Origin: Methanobrevibacter sp.
Lineage (GTDB): Archaea; Methanobacteriota; Methanobacteria; Methanobacteriales; Methanobacteriaceae
Reading direction: 5' to 3'
DNA: 64,000 nt
NCBI GenBank assembly: GCA_017407115.1
Contig: JAFQXD010000032.1
Span: forward strand, 1 to 64,000
The notes under the pieces were generated by a model. It saw only the letters and a program-made list of their open reading frames with translations, was not told the origin of the DNA and made no database searches. Both the position numbers and the translations under genes were made by a program. Below, piece after piece: positions 28,862 to 37,082 of this stretch. The number at the start of each line of letters is the position of its first letter. The first letter of the stretch is position 1.

Positions 28862-29295
28862 TATTGAATATATAATCTGATATTGTCAAAATAACATGTT
28901 TTTTCATAGTCTTTACTACGATATCCTAATTGTATACGGGTGAAGTTATATGTGGTGGGATTATATGTTATTTCAGCTTCATATTTGCCGGAGGATAATG
29001 TAACGTATGTGCTTTTTTCAGCACCATCTTCTAAGACTACAATCATTAAGTCTCCGCCTGTTGTGTAAACATCGCATTTAAAAGTAAATGGGTGTGTGAT
29101 TTGATTGAGTAGTGTTGATGGTAGGCCATAGTAAATCCATTGCCAATTTGAACTAATGGCTTTTAAACTATATTCTCCCATAGTACTATATTCATTTGTA
29201 ATTGAGTATTGCATAGTTGCTGATGATCTGAAATATGCGCCTTCATTAATTGTTTGGTTGTTGAATGTTTCCCAGTAGATGCAATTCTTATCTTT
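28861..29295 (-). CDS. Silent adhesin cassette 30
   Basis: 144 codons, KDKNCIYWETFNNQTIN to DNIRLYIQ, CBM-like with STMGEYSLKA. Confidence 0.75.
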   Translation of the reverse strand, partial: KDKNCIYWETFNNQTINEGAYFRSSATMQYSITNEYSTMGEYSLKAISSNWQWIYYGLPSTLLNQITHPFTFKCDVYTTGGDLMIVVLEDGAEKSTYVTLSSGKYEAEITYNPTTYNFTRIQLGYRSKDYEKTCYFDNIRLYIQ

Positions 29296-29716
29296 TATTG
29301 AAGAACACTTCATCAATATATATTGTTGAATTCTCATAGGAATTAATTTGGAATTTTACACCATTAGCTGTTGTTGTATTTGTGAGAGATAATCTTATTG
29401 CCTGTATTTGATTAATAGGTGGTACAATAACATCTGTTTTATAAGTAGGCATATTTATTATGCGAACTGTAATATTATGATTTGAATTGTTATATACTTT
29501 TAATACTCCAGTGTATGTTTCATTTTCAAGATTTTCCACATATCCAATATTAATAAAACTCCATCCGTCATTGAAAGTTATTTTTAAACTATTATCATTT
29601 GAGATTACACATTCCTTAGAAGTTTCATAAGTTAGATTATACAATTCTAATAAGGGGTTGTGGTTGTAATCTCCTCCGGTCCAAACATAATAATCTGCAA
29701 GGTTATCCTTATCTTT
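29288..29716 (-). CDS. Silent adhesin cassette 31
   Basis: 142 codons, KDKDNLADYYVWTGGDY to DEVFFNKR, CBM-like. KR-type stop in the next site. Confidence 0.75.
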   Translation of the reverse strand, partial: KDKDNLADYYVWTGGDYNHNPLLELYNLTYETSKECVISNDNSLKITFNDGWSFINIGYVENLENETYTGVLKVYNNSNHNITVRIINMPTYKTDVIVPPINQIQAIRLSLTNTTTANGVKFQINSYENSTIYIDEVFFNKR

Positions 29717-30153
29717 TATTGAATATTAATCGTAACATTATCAATATAAATTGTTGATGGATTTCTCATAATTACTACTAGACTAATATTTGATTCTGTG
29801 AGCTTTTCTCGGTGAATAGTGATTTTTTGAAAAGTAGGACTGCTCGGAATATCAACAGAATTATATGCATTTTGATTAACCTCCATCCATCTTAATTGAC
29901 AAGTATAACCAGTATTATTTAAAATATATGCTTGGCCTTTAACAGTTACACCACTGTCTAAAGTTAATTCGCCGAGATATATTCCATTATATCCCTCAAA
30001 ATCAGTTATTGCTTTAATACTTCTGTCTTGATTATATGAGTAGTCTTTTGATGATGAACATTGAACTGTGTTTGAACTAATTATGCCTTGAGTGTTGTTA
30101 AGGTAATCTGTTCCACTCCATACGTTATGTACTGCGAGATTACCTGTATCTTT
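29716..30153 (-). CDS. Silent adhesin cassette 32
   Basis: 145 codons, KDTGNLAVHNVWSGTDY to DNVTINIQ, CBM-like. It stops in the site. Confidence 0.75.
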   Translation of the reverse strand, partial: KDTGNLAVHNVWSGTDYLNNTQGIISSNTVQCSSSKDYSYNQDRSIKAITDFEGYNGIYLGELTLDSGVTVKGQAYILNNTGYTCQLRWMEVNQNAYNSVDIPSSPTFQKITIHREKLTESNISLVVIMRNPSTIYIDNVTINIQ

Positions 30154-30160
30154 TATTTAA

Positions 30161-30595
30161 CTAATTTTTAGATAATTGGATGTTATCGAAGTAGGATTCT
30201 ATACTGTTTTTAGTGATAATTCTACATGAAAAATATAAACTGTTATCGATTTCTCCACTAAGGGATATTCTAATTGGTGTATTGGATGGTGTAACATTTA
30301 CTCTTGAAATATTATTCTGATTGAATAGTACTACACTTAATTCTTGATTAATATTATAAACTGTTAATTTTAAAGTATAATTCCCATTTTCATAGGTATT
30401 TTGAAGTAATCTGAATAAATCAAGAACATTAAAGCCATCTGTATCTTGTGCGGTAACATAAAAACTTGCATCACCATTATTCGACCATATGTTGGATACC
30501 GATACATTGCAGGTTGTGGTTACTGTTCCGTTCGTGTTTTTTAAGTAATCTCCGGCACTCCATGAATTATATGGGAGGATATTATCCTTATCTTT
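30161..30595 (-). CDS. Silent adhesin cassette 33
   Basis: 144 codons, KDKDNILPYNSWSAGDY to DNIQLSKN, CBM-like. It stops at a TAG just before the site. Confidence 0.75.
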   Translation of the reverse strand, partial: KDKDNILPYNSWSAGDYLKNTNGTVTTTCNVSVSNIWSNNGDASFYVTAQDTDGFNVLDLFRLLQNTYENGNYTLKLTVYNINQELSVVLFNQNNISRVNVTPSNTPIRISLSGEIDNSLYFSCRIITKNSIESYFDNIQLSKN

Positions 30596-31053
30596 TATTG
30601 AAGGGTTAGTTTAAGATTGTCTATGTAAAATTGCCCGTAATCTTCTACATAGAGATTTACTCTTATTTCAGTTGTATCTTCAGGAACACTTGAGGGATTG
30701 CTCAATGTTAAGTGATTTCCTGTTGTTCCTTTAGGTATTGTTAAGTATACTCTATTTTGAACTGAGTCGTTAACTATATAGGATAACAGGAGATTGCATA
30801 TAGAGTCTGGGTTGAAAGTGCTTATTGTTAATGTGGGGATTTTTCCAACTGCATCAGATGATATTTGTTCTGTTAATCTGATGAATTCTACGTTAGTTGA
30901 AGCTGCAATGGGGAGTGTTATTTTTAAGGAATAATCTCCATTATCTTGGTAATCTTTTGATAATTCCAATTGTAGGTTACTTGTACTAATTATTAATGGG
31001 GTTATTGTTTCGCATGCCCATATTTCCCAATCATATAAATTTTCTTTATCTTT
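30595..31053 (-). CDS. Silent adhesin cassette 34 (outer end of array)
   Basis: 152 codons, KDKENLYDWEIWACETI to DNLKLTLQ, CBM-like. On its right is the outermost site (AATCAATAAAAGATAA on -), with no further cassette beyond it, so it bounds the invertible region. Confidence 0.75.
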   Translation of the reverse strand, partial: KDKENLYDWEIWACETITPLIISTSNLQLELSKDYQDNGDYSLKITLPIAASTNVEFIRLTEQISSDAVGKIPTLTISTFNPDSICNLLLSYIVNDSVQNRVYLTIPKGTTGNHLTLSNPSSVPEDTTEIRVNLYVEDYGQFYIDNLKLTLQ

Positions 31054-31071
31054 TATTGATTTTTTTTTGTT

Positions 31072-31093
31072 GTTTGGTAAGAGTGTATAATGA
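31072..31093 (+). repeat. 22-bp direct repeat, copy 2
   Basis: Identical to 9740-9761 (core TTTGGTAAGAGTGTATAATG), placed about 20 bp outside the outer site of the array, on the same strand as copy 1. Confidence 0.8.
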
Positions 31094-31190
31094 CATTCCA
31101 TGATTAATATTATTGATCATTTTTTTTAGTCTTTGGAATTTTATTATTTTTCTATTTACTTTTACTTATAACTCGGAGGATTTTTTGTTT

Positions 31191-31445
31191 ATGTCTATTG
31201 AGATTAATGTTGAGAAAAAATTAGAGGAAGAATTTAATACTGAAATGTTGGAGATTAAAGCTGAGACTAGTTTCCCAGGTACTGAGATTAGTTTTTTCAT
31301 TGATGGTAATCATCTCGCCACTACTATGACTGATAGTGAGGGAGTTGCTATTGCTGGTATTTCCTTTGAGAATGATAGAGTGTATCTTTTCGAGGTGGAA
31401 TGTGGTGGTGAAAGAACTGGTTTCGAGTATAAAATCAACGAATAA
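31191..31445 (+). CDS. Small Ig-like protein
   Basis: 84 residues. ATG at 31191 is chosen because GGAGGA lies at 31175-31180. Residues 20-75 (EIKAETSFPGTEISFFIDGNHLATTMTD, then GVAIAGISFEN) form one Ig-like domain of the Big_1 sort also seen in the switchable adhesin. Located between the cassette array and the next fibre gene, it is probably a small virion or fibre-associated domain protein; exact role unknown. Confidence 0.65.
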   Translation: MSIEINVEKKLEEEFNTEMLEIKAETSFPGTEISFFIDGNHLATTMTDSEGVAIAGISFENDRVYLFEVECGGERTGFEYKINE

Positions 31446-31465
31446 AAAAAGGGATTTAGAGTTTT

Positions 31466-32254
31466 ATGAAACATTATGATTTAAAAGAATTATCAACAGC
31501 AACCAGTAAAGTGGATAAAGTCTCTGGTAAGGATTTATCCAGTAATGATTTTAATAGTACTTATAAAACTGAATTGGATAATATTATTAGTCATGGTGCT
31601 ATTTCTGGTGTTATTATAACTAGTACCGATGCAACTAATTATACTGGTTCTTATGTTACTGTTACAGGTTATCATCATGGTTTATCAGTGTTGATTTATA
31701 ATAATACTAATTCCACTAATAAAGCGAATGCTACTTTGAATATTAGTGGTTTAGGTGCTAAACCAGTATATTATAAGAATCGTGCAATCCAAGCAGGTGA
31801 ATTACCGTATAGGAGTGTTTCTTTAGCAGTTTATGTTAATTGGACTGCTTTTAATAATGGTCAAGGAGCATGGGTTATTGTTGATGACAGAGACACCACT
31901 TACCCTGATGCTTCAACTTCTAATAAAGGTTTAATGACTACTGATCAAGTCACCTCATTAAATAATGCTCTTAGTGAATTATCAAGTTTAGAAAATCATG
32001 TTCATGGACAAATCAGTAATGATGGGAAAATAGGCTCCACCAGTGGATTATTCGTAGTCACAGGTACCGGGGGAGTAGTCACTACTAGTAATCAGGTAGG
32101 TAATTTGAAGAATAATGGTGCCATCGGTACAACCTCTGGTTTATTTGTGGTTACCGGTAACTCTGGAGTGTTAACTACAAGTTCCGGAGTCACATTAACC
32201 GCTACATTCACTGATGGCAGTACAACTAATTTTAAAGTTTTACCAGGAAGTTAA
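31466..32254 (+). CDS. Tail fibre protein
   Basis: 262 residues. The N-terminal docking region is MKHYDLKELSTATSKVDKVSGKDLS, with the ATSKVDKV(S)GK-LS fibre motif. A middle beta domain follows (TSTDATNYTGSYVTVTGYHHG). The C-terminus has repeated LxNDGKIGSTSGLFVVTGTGGVVTTS / LKNNGAIGTTSGLFVVTG units, a triple beta-spiral type stem that also occurs in the 35323 product. It is only 5 bp ahead of the next gene. Confidence 0.7.
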   Translation: MKHYDLKELSTATSKVDKVSGKDLSSNDFNSTYKTELDNIISHGAISGVIITSTDATNYTGSYVTVTGYHHGLSVLIYNNTNSTNKANATLNISGLGAKPVYYKNRAIQAGELPYRSVSLAVYVNWTAFNNGQGAWVIVDDRDTTYPDASTSNKGLMTTDQVTSLNNALSELSSLENHVHGQISNDGKIGSTSGLFVVTGTGGVVTTSNQVGNLKNNGAIGTTSGLFVVTGNSGVLTTSSGVTLTATFTDGSTTNFKVLPGS

Positions 32255-32259
32255 TTTTT

Positions 32260-34398
32260 ATGGCGAGCACTACTGATTTACAAGCAACAGTAAGTTTAAC
32301 CGGTAATAATATATGTGAAGGTGACAGTACCAGTGTGAAAGTCAGTATAAGAAATACTTTCGGCAGACCATCAGGTTTTTTCATATCACGTATAGATGAT
32401 AATGAAGTAACTGTTTATCGTGCCCCTACAGATAATTATACTACTATTCCTTCTGGTCAAACTGGAGTGCTTACTCAGGCTGTGAGTGTTGAGGAACCCG
32501 GTGAACATGTATTCAATGTACGTGTAATGTATATCTTGAATGGTCAGGTCATGACAGCTGAGTTAACCAGTCCAGTATTATATGTATATGGGAATCTTGA
32601 AACATCAACTGGTAAAATCGTTGATGATTTATTCATATATGATAAACATATTATACAATTAGATTCACCCACCAGTACAGTTTGGCGTAATGGAGTATGG
32701 TTTGAAAGCACACCTGATTTTATTGGTCCAGACCCTGATAATATCTTGGAACCTCTTGCAGAAGTAAAAGGTAATTTTTATAATCATAATCATTTAATCC
32801 GCAACCTTGATGTGGATATTTACTGGTCTAATACTATTGCACATAAAAGTTTAGTTAATCCATTTGATTTCTTCGACGAATATGGAGCATTAACTGTAAC
32901 CCGTACATTAAATGGTTTCACTGCAAGTGGCGAACAACAAGCCACATACACCTGTAAAACAGATGTGGAAACAGGTATGATTATCAGTTTTGACATCACT
33001 AGTATTAGTCCAAATATTCAAGCTGTTTATCTTGAAGTATTCACAGAGGATAATAGTTATTATGATCAAGTGAATTTATCACAATTTGGTGCGGATAGTA
33101 ATGTGAAAATCGAATTTACCAGTATACGAGGATTCACTGTATATTGGGATGATGAAGAATATGACTCCTATGAATCTGATGATGCATATTATAGGTTCAG
33201 ATTCAATATTGGTGGAGGAAACATTACTGTAGATAATTTTAAAGTTGAAAAAGTTTTATCCTCATCCGCATTAACTGCTGATAATATTCAGTTTGTATCT
33301 GGTTTGAAAGTTTATCGTAGTTATGAAGGTACTCGTTTTCATAAAAGTGGTAATAATAGTACTTCATTCAGTTTTGGTGGAGGATTACCTTCTTCTTATT
33401 CACGATTAGATGTGGATGTTGTTAAAATAACTGGTAGACTCTTATTATATCATAATAATATAAATTTGAACTTGCATGAATTGGTACCTGATAATTCTCA
33501 TTTAACAATTACTCGTGATGGATATTATACTGAAATTTTCATAAATAATCAATTAATCCGATCCATTAAAGATAGTGGATCGTTCCCATATTATCTGTTT
33601 TATGTGTATGGTGATTGTGTCTTTAAGAATATGGAAGTATATGGGTTTGTGGATAATGATACTGTTACTATTGATGATGAGGGTGATGCAGTTATAACTT
33701 ATCCAAATCAAGATGAAGGTGATGTTTATTTCCTTGGTGAATTTGAGGATTTACCAACAATACCCTTCCATATAGAAGATTGTACATATGTACCAGTATT
33801 TAATGAGAATACAAGTGTATCTAAACAAGCAACTAATAATAATTATTATGAATATGATTCTGATAATAATATCGGATACTTTAAAGGCAGCGTATTAAGT
33901 AATGGTTGGAGTAATAGTGGATTATGGGAGTGTACTTTTGATTTAGCATATAATCATGGTGGTGCAAGATATACTGGTTTAATATTACTGGCAAATCCAA
34001 GTAATCCCTTCCAGAATTATAATCTTACATGGGGTATTGGTAGCTGGGAAGGACCAATCACTGGAAATCCATCAATTAATGGTTTAACAACACAATATGT
34101 TAAAGATGGGCATTTAACCAGCCTAGCCCCCGGCCAAATAGTCTCCACTAATAGTAACCCAACTATTGACTGGCATACAATACACATGCGTAAAGAATCA
34201 TCAACTTGTCTAGTTGTATGGAAAAATGATGATTACAGTAACCGTGTAACTTACCAATGGGAAGATTTGGAGTATGCTCCACGAGTCACTATAGGTGCAC
34301 GTACAAACACTGGAGCAGGCACATATAGTCAAAGTGTAGCTTCACAATATGGTAGTACTTGTATACGTAATTTCCGTGTGAAAACCTATAATAAATAA
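32260..34398 (+). CDS. Large Ig/LamG-domain tail adhesin
   Basis: 712 residues. An Ig-like domain comes first (LQATVSLTGNNICEGDSTSVKVSIRN), then several concanavalin/LamG-like sandwiches (about 215-330, 335-455, 490-705) marked by IEFTSIRGFTVYWDDEEYDSY and similar strands. No signal peptide is present, as expected of a virion protein. It probably binds a cell-surface glycan. Unlike the switchable adhesin it contains no copy of the cassette site. Confidence 0.65.
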   Translation: MASTTDLQATVSLTGNNICEGDSTSVKVSIRNTFGRPSGFFISRIDDNEVTVYRAPTDNYTTIPSGQTGVLTQAVSVEEPGEHVFNVRVMYILNGQVMTAELTSPVLYVYGNLETSTGKIVDDLFIYDKHIIQLDSPTSTVWRNGVWFESTPDFIGPDPDNILEPLAEVKGNFYNHNHLIRNLDVDIYWSNTIAHKSLVNPFDFFDEYGALTVTRTLNGFTASGEQQATYTCKTDVETGMIISFDITSISPNIQAVYLEVFTEDNSYYDQVNLSQFGADSNVKIEFTSIRGFTVYWDDEEYDSYESDDAYYRFRFNIGGGNITVDNFKVEKVLSSSALTADNIQFVSGLKVYRSYEGTRFHKSGNNSTSFSFGGGLPSSYSRLDVDVVKITGRLLLYHNNINLNLHELVPDNSHLTITRDGYYTEIFINNQLIRSIKDSGSFPYYLFYVYGDCVFKNMEVYGFVDNDTVTIDDEGDAVITYPNQDEGDVYFLGEFEDLPTIPFHIEDCTYVPVFNENTSVSKQATNNNYYEYDSDNNIGYFKGSVLSNGWSNSGLWECTFDLAYNHGGARYTGLILLANPSNPFQNYNLTWGIGSWEGPITGNPSINGLTTQYVKDGHLTSLAPGQIVSTNSNPTIDWHTIHMRKESSTCLVVWKNDDYSNRVTYQWEDLEYAPRVTIGARTNTGAGTYSQSVASQYGSTCIRNFRVKTYNK

Positions 34399-34433
34399 CA
34401 CACTTATAAAAAACTTTTTTTTATTTTTTTTTG

Positions 34434-34577
34434 ATGATGACAAAGGATAAACCTGATTTTTGCAATGGTTGTTGCTACCGTAGAACATGTAGCCACGACC
34501 TAGAAAAATGCTGTTACCTCGTAAAAAACAATTGCATACTAGAATCGTATGTATACTCAACCACAAGGGGAGTGTGA
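34434..34577 (+). CDS. Cys-rich 47-residue protein
   Basis: MMTKDKPDFCNGCCYRRTCS opens a small frame with eight cysteines, spaced as C-x2-CC, CS, CC and NNC, which suggests one or two small zinc or disulfide knots. The stop is followed by the GGGGAG ribosome site of the next gene, consistent with co-transcription. Similar short Cys-rich proteins are common in methanogens and viruses; function unknown. An alternative start is ATG 34437. Confidence 0.55.
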   Translation: MMTKDKPDFCNGCCYRRTCSHDLEKCCYLVKNNCILESYVYSTTRGV

Positions 34578-34583
34578 TACTTT

Positions 34584-35318
34584 GTGAATTTAGAATTTGA
34601 TGTTAATAATACACAACGATTAACCCGAACAGACACAACCGAAGTTGTAAGTAAAAACTATAATACCTACAGGTGTAGATTCACATTCAGCGACGAATGG
34701 ATAGACCTCAACAAATTCATCATATTCCGTGACGGATGGGGTGAAACCACAACCGTACACATCGGAAAAGGCAGTCATATCCTCTGTTGCATGATACCTA
34801 ATAATATTCTAGATGGAACACACTTCAAAGTAATGGTTTACGGTGGAGACCTATTATCCACAAATAATGTTTCAATACCATTAGTCACCAGCGGTTATAT
34901 GAACGGTTTAAGCGACCCTACTTGCACACGAAAACAAAAAGACATATTCATAGAAATTTTCAACGAATTAGACGCTAAAATCGATAGTATAACCTATAAT
35001 AATCATTGCCTTAACTTATTCTGCAAAGAAAATCTTATTGAAAGCGTATACTTACCCTTTGCAGATGAAGAAACTGTAGCAGACCTACTCACTTCCACAA
35101 CAAGGGAATTCTATGAGTTAAAAAACAGGTTAGATACAGTTGAACAAATCACTGAACAACTCGTAGTCGAAGACACAATCGACCCGGACAGTAACCATGC
35201 GATAAGCAGCAAGGCAGTGCATGAAGCATTAGAAACCAAAGAAGACAAATACGACTTCGTAAGTCGAATGGATGAATTAATACAAAATTTAATAACCCAA
35301 AATAATAATGGAGAATAA
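34584..35318 (+). CDS. Tail fibre/tip protein
   Basis: 244 residues, GTG start with GGGGAG 8 bases ahead. Residues 1-110 are a beta sandwich (LEFDVNNTQRLTRTDTTEVVSKN, FSDEWIDLNKFIIFRDG) of the kind found in upper tail-fibre baseplate proteins. After about 120 come coiled-coil segments and DPDSNHAISSKAVHEALETK, a stem motif of phage fibres. Its last bases contain the ribosome site of the next gene. Confidence 0.65.
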   Translation: MNLEFDVNNTQRLTRTDTTEVVSKNYNTYRCRFTFSDEWIDLNKFIIFRDGWGETTTVHIGKGSHILCCMIPNNILDGTHFKVMVYGGDLLSTNNVSIPLVTSGYMNGLSDPTCTRKQKDIFIEIFNELDAKIDSITYNNHCLNLFCKENLIESVYLPFADEETVADLLTSTTREFYELKNRLDTVEQITEQLVVEDTIDPDSNHAISSKAVHEALETKEDKYDFVSRMDELIQNLITQNNNGE

Positions 35319-35322
35319 AATA

Positions 35323-36324
35323 ATGACAGCAGATGTACACCAATTATATGAGCACCTTAAAACTTTAAACAAACAATGGTTCTATGATAAAAGCGAAATC
35401 GACACCACTTTATCCGATTACATTGAAAAATCCGAAACAAGTGGACTCGTTAAAAATGATGGTACAATCGATACCACAGCATATATTACTTCCGCAAGCC
35501 TACCAACAAAAACCAGTGATTTAACTAATGATGGTAGCAGCAGCAGTGATGCTTTAACATTCATCGAAACCAGTGCAACCAGTGGACTCGTTAAAAACGA
35601 TGGTACAATCGACACAACCACTTACTTAAGTGAACACCAAGACATATCAGGTAAAGCAAATAGCTCCGACCTCGCAACAGTCGCAACCAGCGGATCATAC
35701 ACTGACTTACAGGATATACCTGAAACATTCGCACCAAGCTCACACGAACACGCTGCAAGTGAAATTGTAGACTCCAATGCATACACTAACCTCCAAACCA
35801 GTGCAAACAGTACACAAGCAGCAATCAACAGTGCCATCGATAGTAAAATCGGTAGTTTACTCTCAGTAGAATTAATCGAAGTCACCACAAGCCTCGGTAC
35901 AGCTTCCGCTTCAACCATGGACAAATTATACCTTGTAGCTGAATCAACAAGTGCCACTAATGATAATTACGAAATCTTCGTAACAGTAAAAACCGGAACA
36001 TCAGGTAACTACAGTTACGCATGGGAAAAAGTTGACACTGCAAGAATCGATTTATCAGGTTACGCATCAAGCACTCACACTCACGGAAACCTAACCAATG
36101 ATGGTAAAATCGGTTCAACAGCAAACTACTTCGTATACACCAGTACCGGTGGAGCAGTAGCAGCAAAAGAAAAAATCGGTAACATCACCACCTCTGGTGC
36201 AATCGGAACCTCCGCTGATAAAGTTGTTGTAACCACCACAAGTGGAGTATTAACAACCAGTGACATGGTCACCGAAATCGATGGTGTAATCAACAGTCTC
36301 ATCAGTTACGGTAACTCTTTATAA
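35323..36324 (+). CDS. Tail fibre protein with shared docking N-terminus
   Basis: 333 residues from ATG 35323, preceded by GGAG at 35310-35313; the earlier in-frame ATG at 35308 overlaps that site. Residues 1-32 (VHQLYEHLKTLNKQWFYDKS) match the docking segment of the switchable adhesin. The stem has repeated ETSxTSGLVKNDGTIDTTxY units, then a domain around LLSVELIEVTTSLGTASASTMDKLYLV, and a stem of LTNDGKIGSTANYFVYT type at the C-terminus. Probably a trimeric fibre. Confidence 0.7.
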   Translation: MTADVHQLYEHLKTLNKQWFYDKSEIDTTLSDYIEKSETSGLVKNDGTIDTTAYITSASLPTKTSDLTNDGSSSSDALTFIETSATSGLVKNDGTIDTTTYLSEHQDISGKANSSDLATVATSGSYTDLQDIPETFAPSSHEHAASEIVDSNAYTNLQTSANSTQAAINSAIDSKIGSLLSVELIEVTTSLGTASASTMDKLYLVAESTSATNDNYEIFVTVKTGTSGNYSYAWEKVDTARIDLSGYASSTHTHGNLTNDGKIGSTANYFVYTSTGGAVAAKEKIGNITTSGAIGTSADKVVVTTTSGVLTTSDMVTEIDGVINSLISYGNSL

Positions 36325-36415
36325 GTTAAAATTAGAAAATGCAAAAAAATAAAATATAAAAAAGAATTAAAACTATTTTTTTTTAATTCTTTTTTTTATG
36401 AGGAGTATTATTACG

Positions 36416-37009
36416 ATGGTTAGTATTCAAACATTATACAATGATATTATATCATTTCTAAGTCAGAAATTCTATACAAAATCTGAAACTGACACATTAC
36501 TAGATGGGAAATCAGACACAGGACATACTCACTCATATAATAATATAACTGATAAACCAGGAAGTTTCACTCCAACAGCACATACACATGGAAACCTCCA
36601 AAATGATGGGGTCATAGGTACAAGTGGCAACACTAATAAAAACGTAGTAACAGACAGTAACGGTAAAATCACCACAGAAAACAAATACAGTCACCCCACA
36701 TATACGGCTCGTACAGGCAAACCAACAGGCAACCTAACACCAGGATTCGGTGAAACAGCAACAATATCCCAGATAACAAGTGACTCAACCGGTCACATAA
36801 CCGCTGCAACCGACAGGACAATAAAAATACCCGACACTGAAGCCACCACATCCACACTAGGATTAGTGAAAGTAGACAATACCTTAAGCACAACATCAAC
36901 AAATCCAGTACAAAACAAAGTAGTGAAAACTGGTTTAGACACTAAATTAAACAGTTCTGATTTTCTCGAAACATTAAACAATGCAATATTAGACATGAAT
37001 GACATTTAA
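36416..37009 (+). CDS. Short tail fibre protein
   Basis: 197 residues from ATG 36416, with GAGGAG at 36400-36405; the in-frame ATG 36398 overlaps that site. Docking N-terminus VSIQTLYNDIISFLSQKFYTKS, then DGKSDTGHTHSYNNITDKP and AHTHGNLQNDGVIGTSGN stem units, ending in TTSTNPVQNKVVKTGLDTKL, a very common fibre stem motif. It is the last fibre before the lysin. Confidence 0.7.
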   Translation: MVSIQTLYNDIISFLSQKFYTKSETDTLLDGKSDTGHTHSYNNITDKPGSFTPTAHTHGNLQNDGVIGTSGNTNKNVVTDSNGKITTENKYSHPTYTARTGKPTGNLTPGFGETATISQITSDSTGHITAATDRTIKIPDTEATTSTLGLVKVDNTLSTTSTNPVQNKVVKTGLDTKLNSSDFLETLNNAILDMNDI

Positions 37010-37082
37010 ACATATTGTATTTTTCTTTTTATACCTAGATTTTTTTTTAAATAATATTTTAAAATCTTGAATTTTTTTTATT

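Larger units (their letters stand above)
16032..31053. repeat. Shufflon-like array of 34 adhesin C-terminal cassettes
   Basis: There are thirty-four segments of about 408-477 bp: two on + and thirty-two on -, separated by copies of the short site ATAAAAGATA. All open in the same frame at the AAA of the site (KDK, KDS, KDT, KEN and similar) and most end in xDNxxLxIQ just before the next site. None has a start codon or ribosome site of its own at the cassette border. The individual cassettes are listed separately. Confidence 0.88.

Noticed and set aside
15144-31053. Diversity-generating retroelement
   Set aside because: There is no reverse transcriptase or template/variable repeat pair. Cassettes differ over their whole length and share only the short site.
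17362-31101. The inverted cassettes as independent hypothetical genes starting at internal ATGs
   Set aside because: Every cassette is open from the site onwards, well before the first ATG. Many have no usable ATG at all, and no ribosome sites are placed accordingly. They are silent C-terminal segments.
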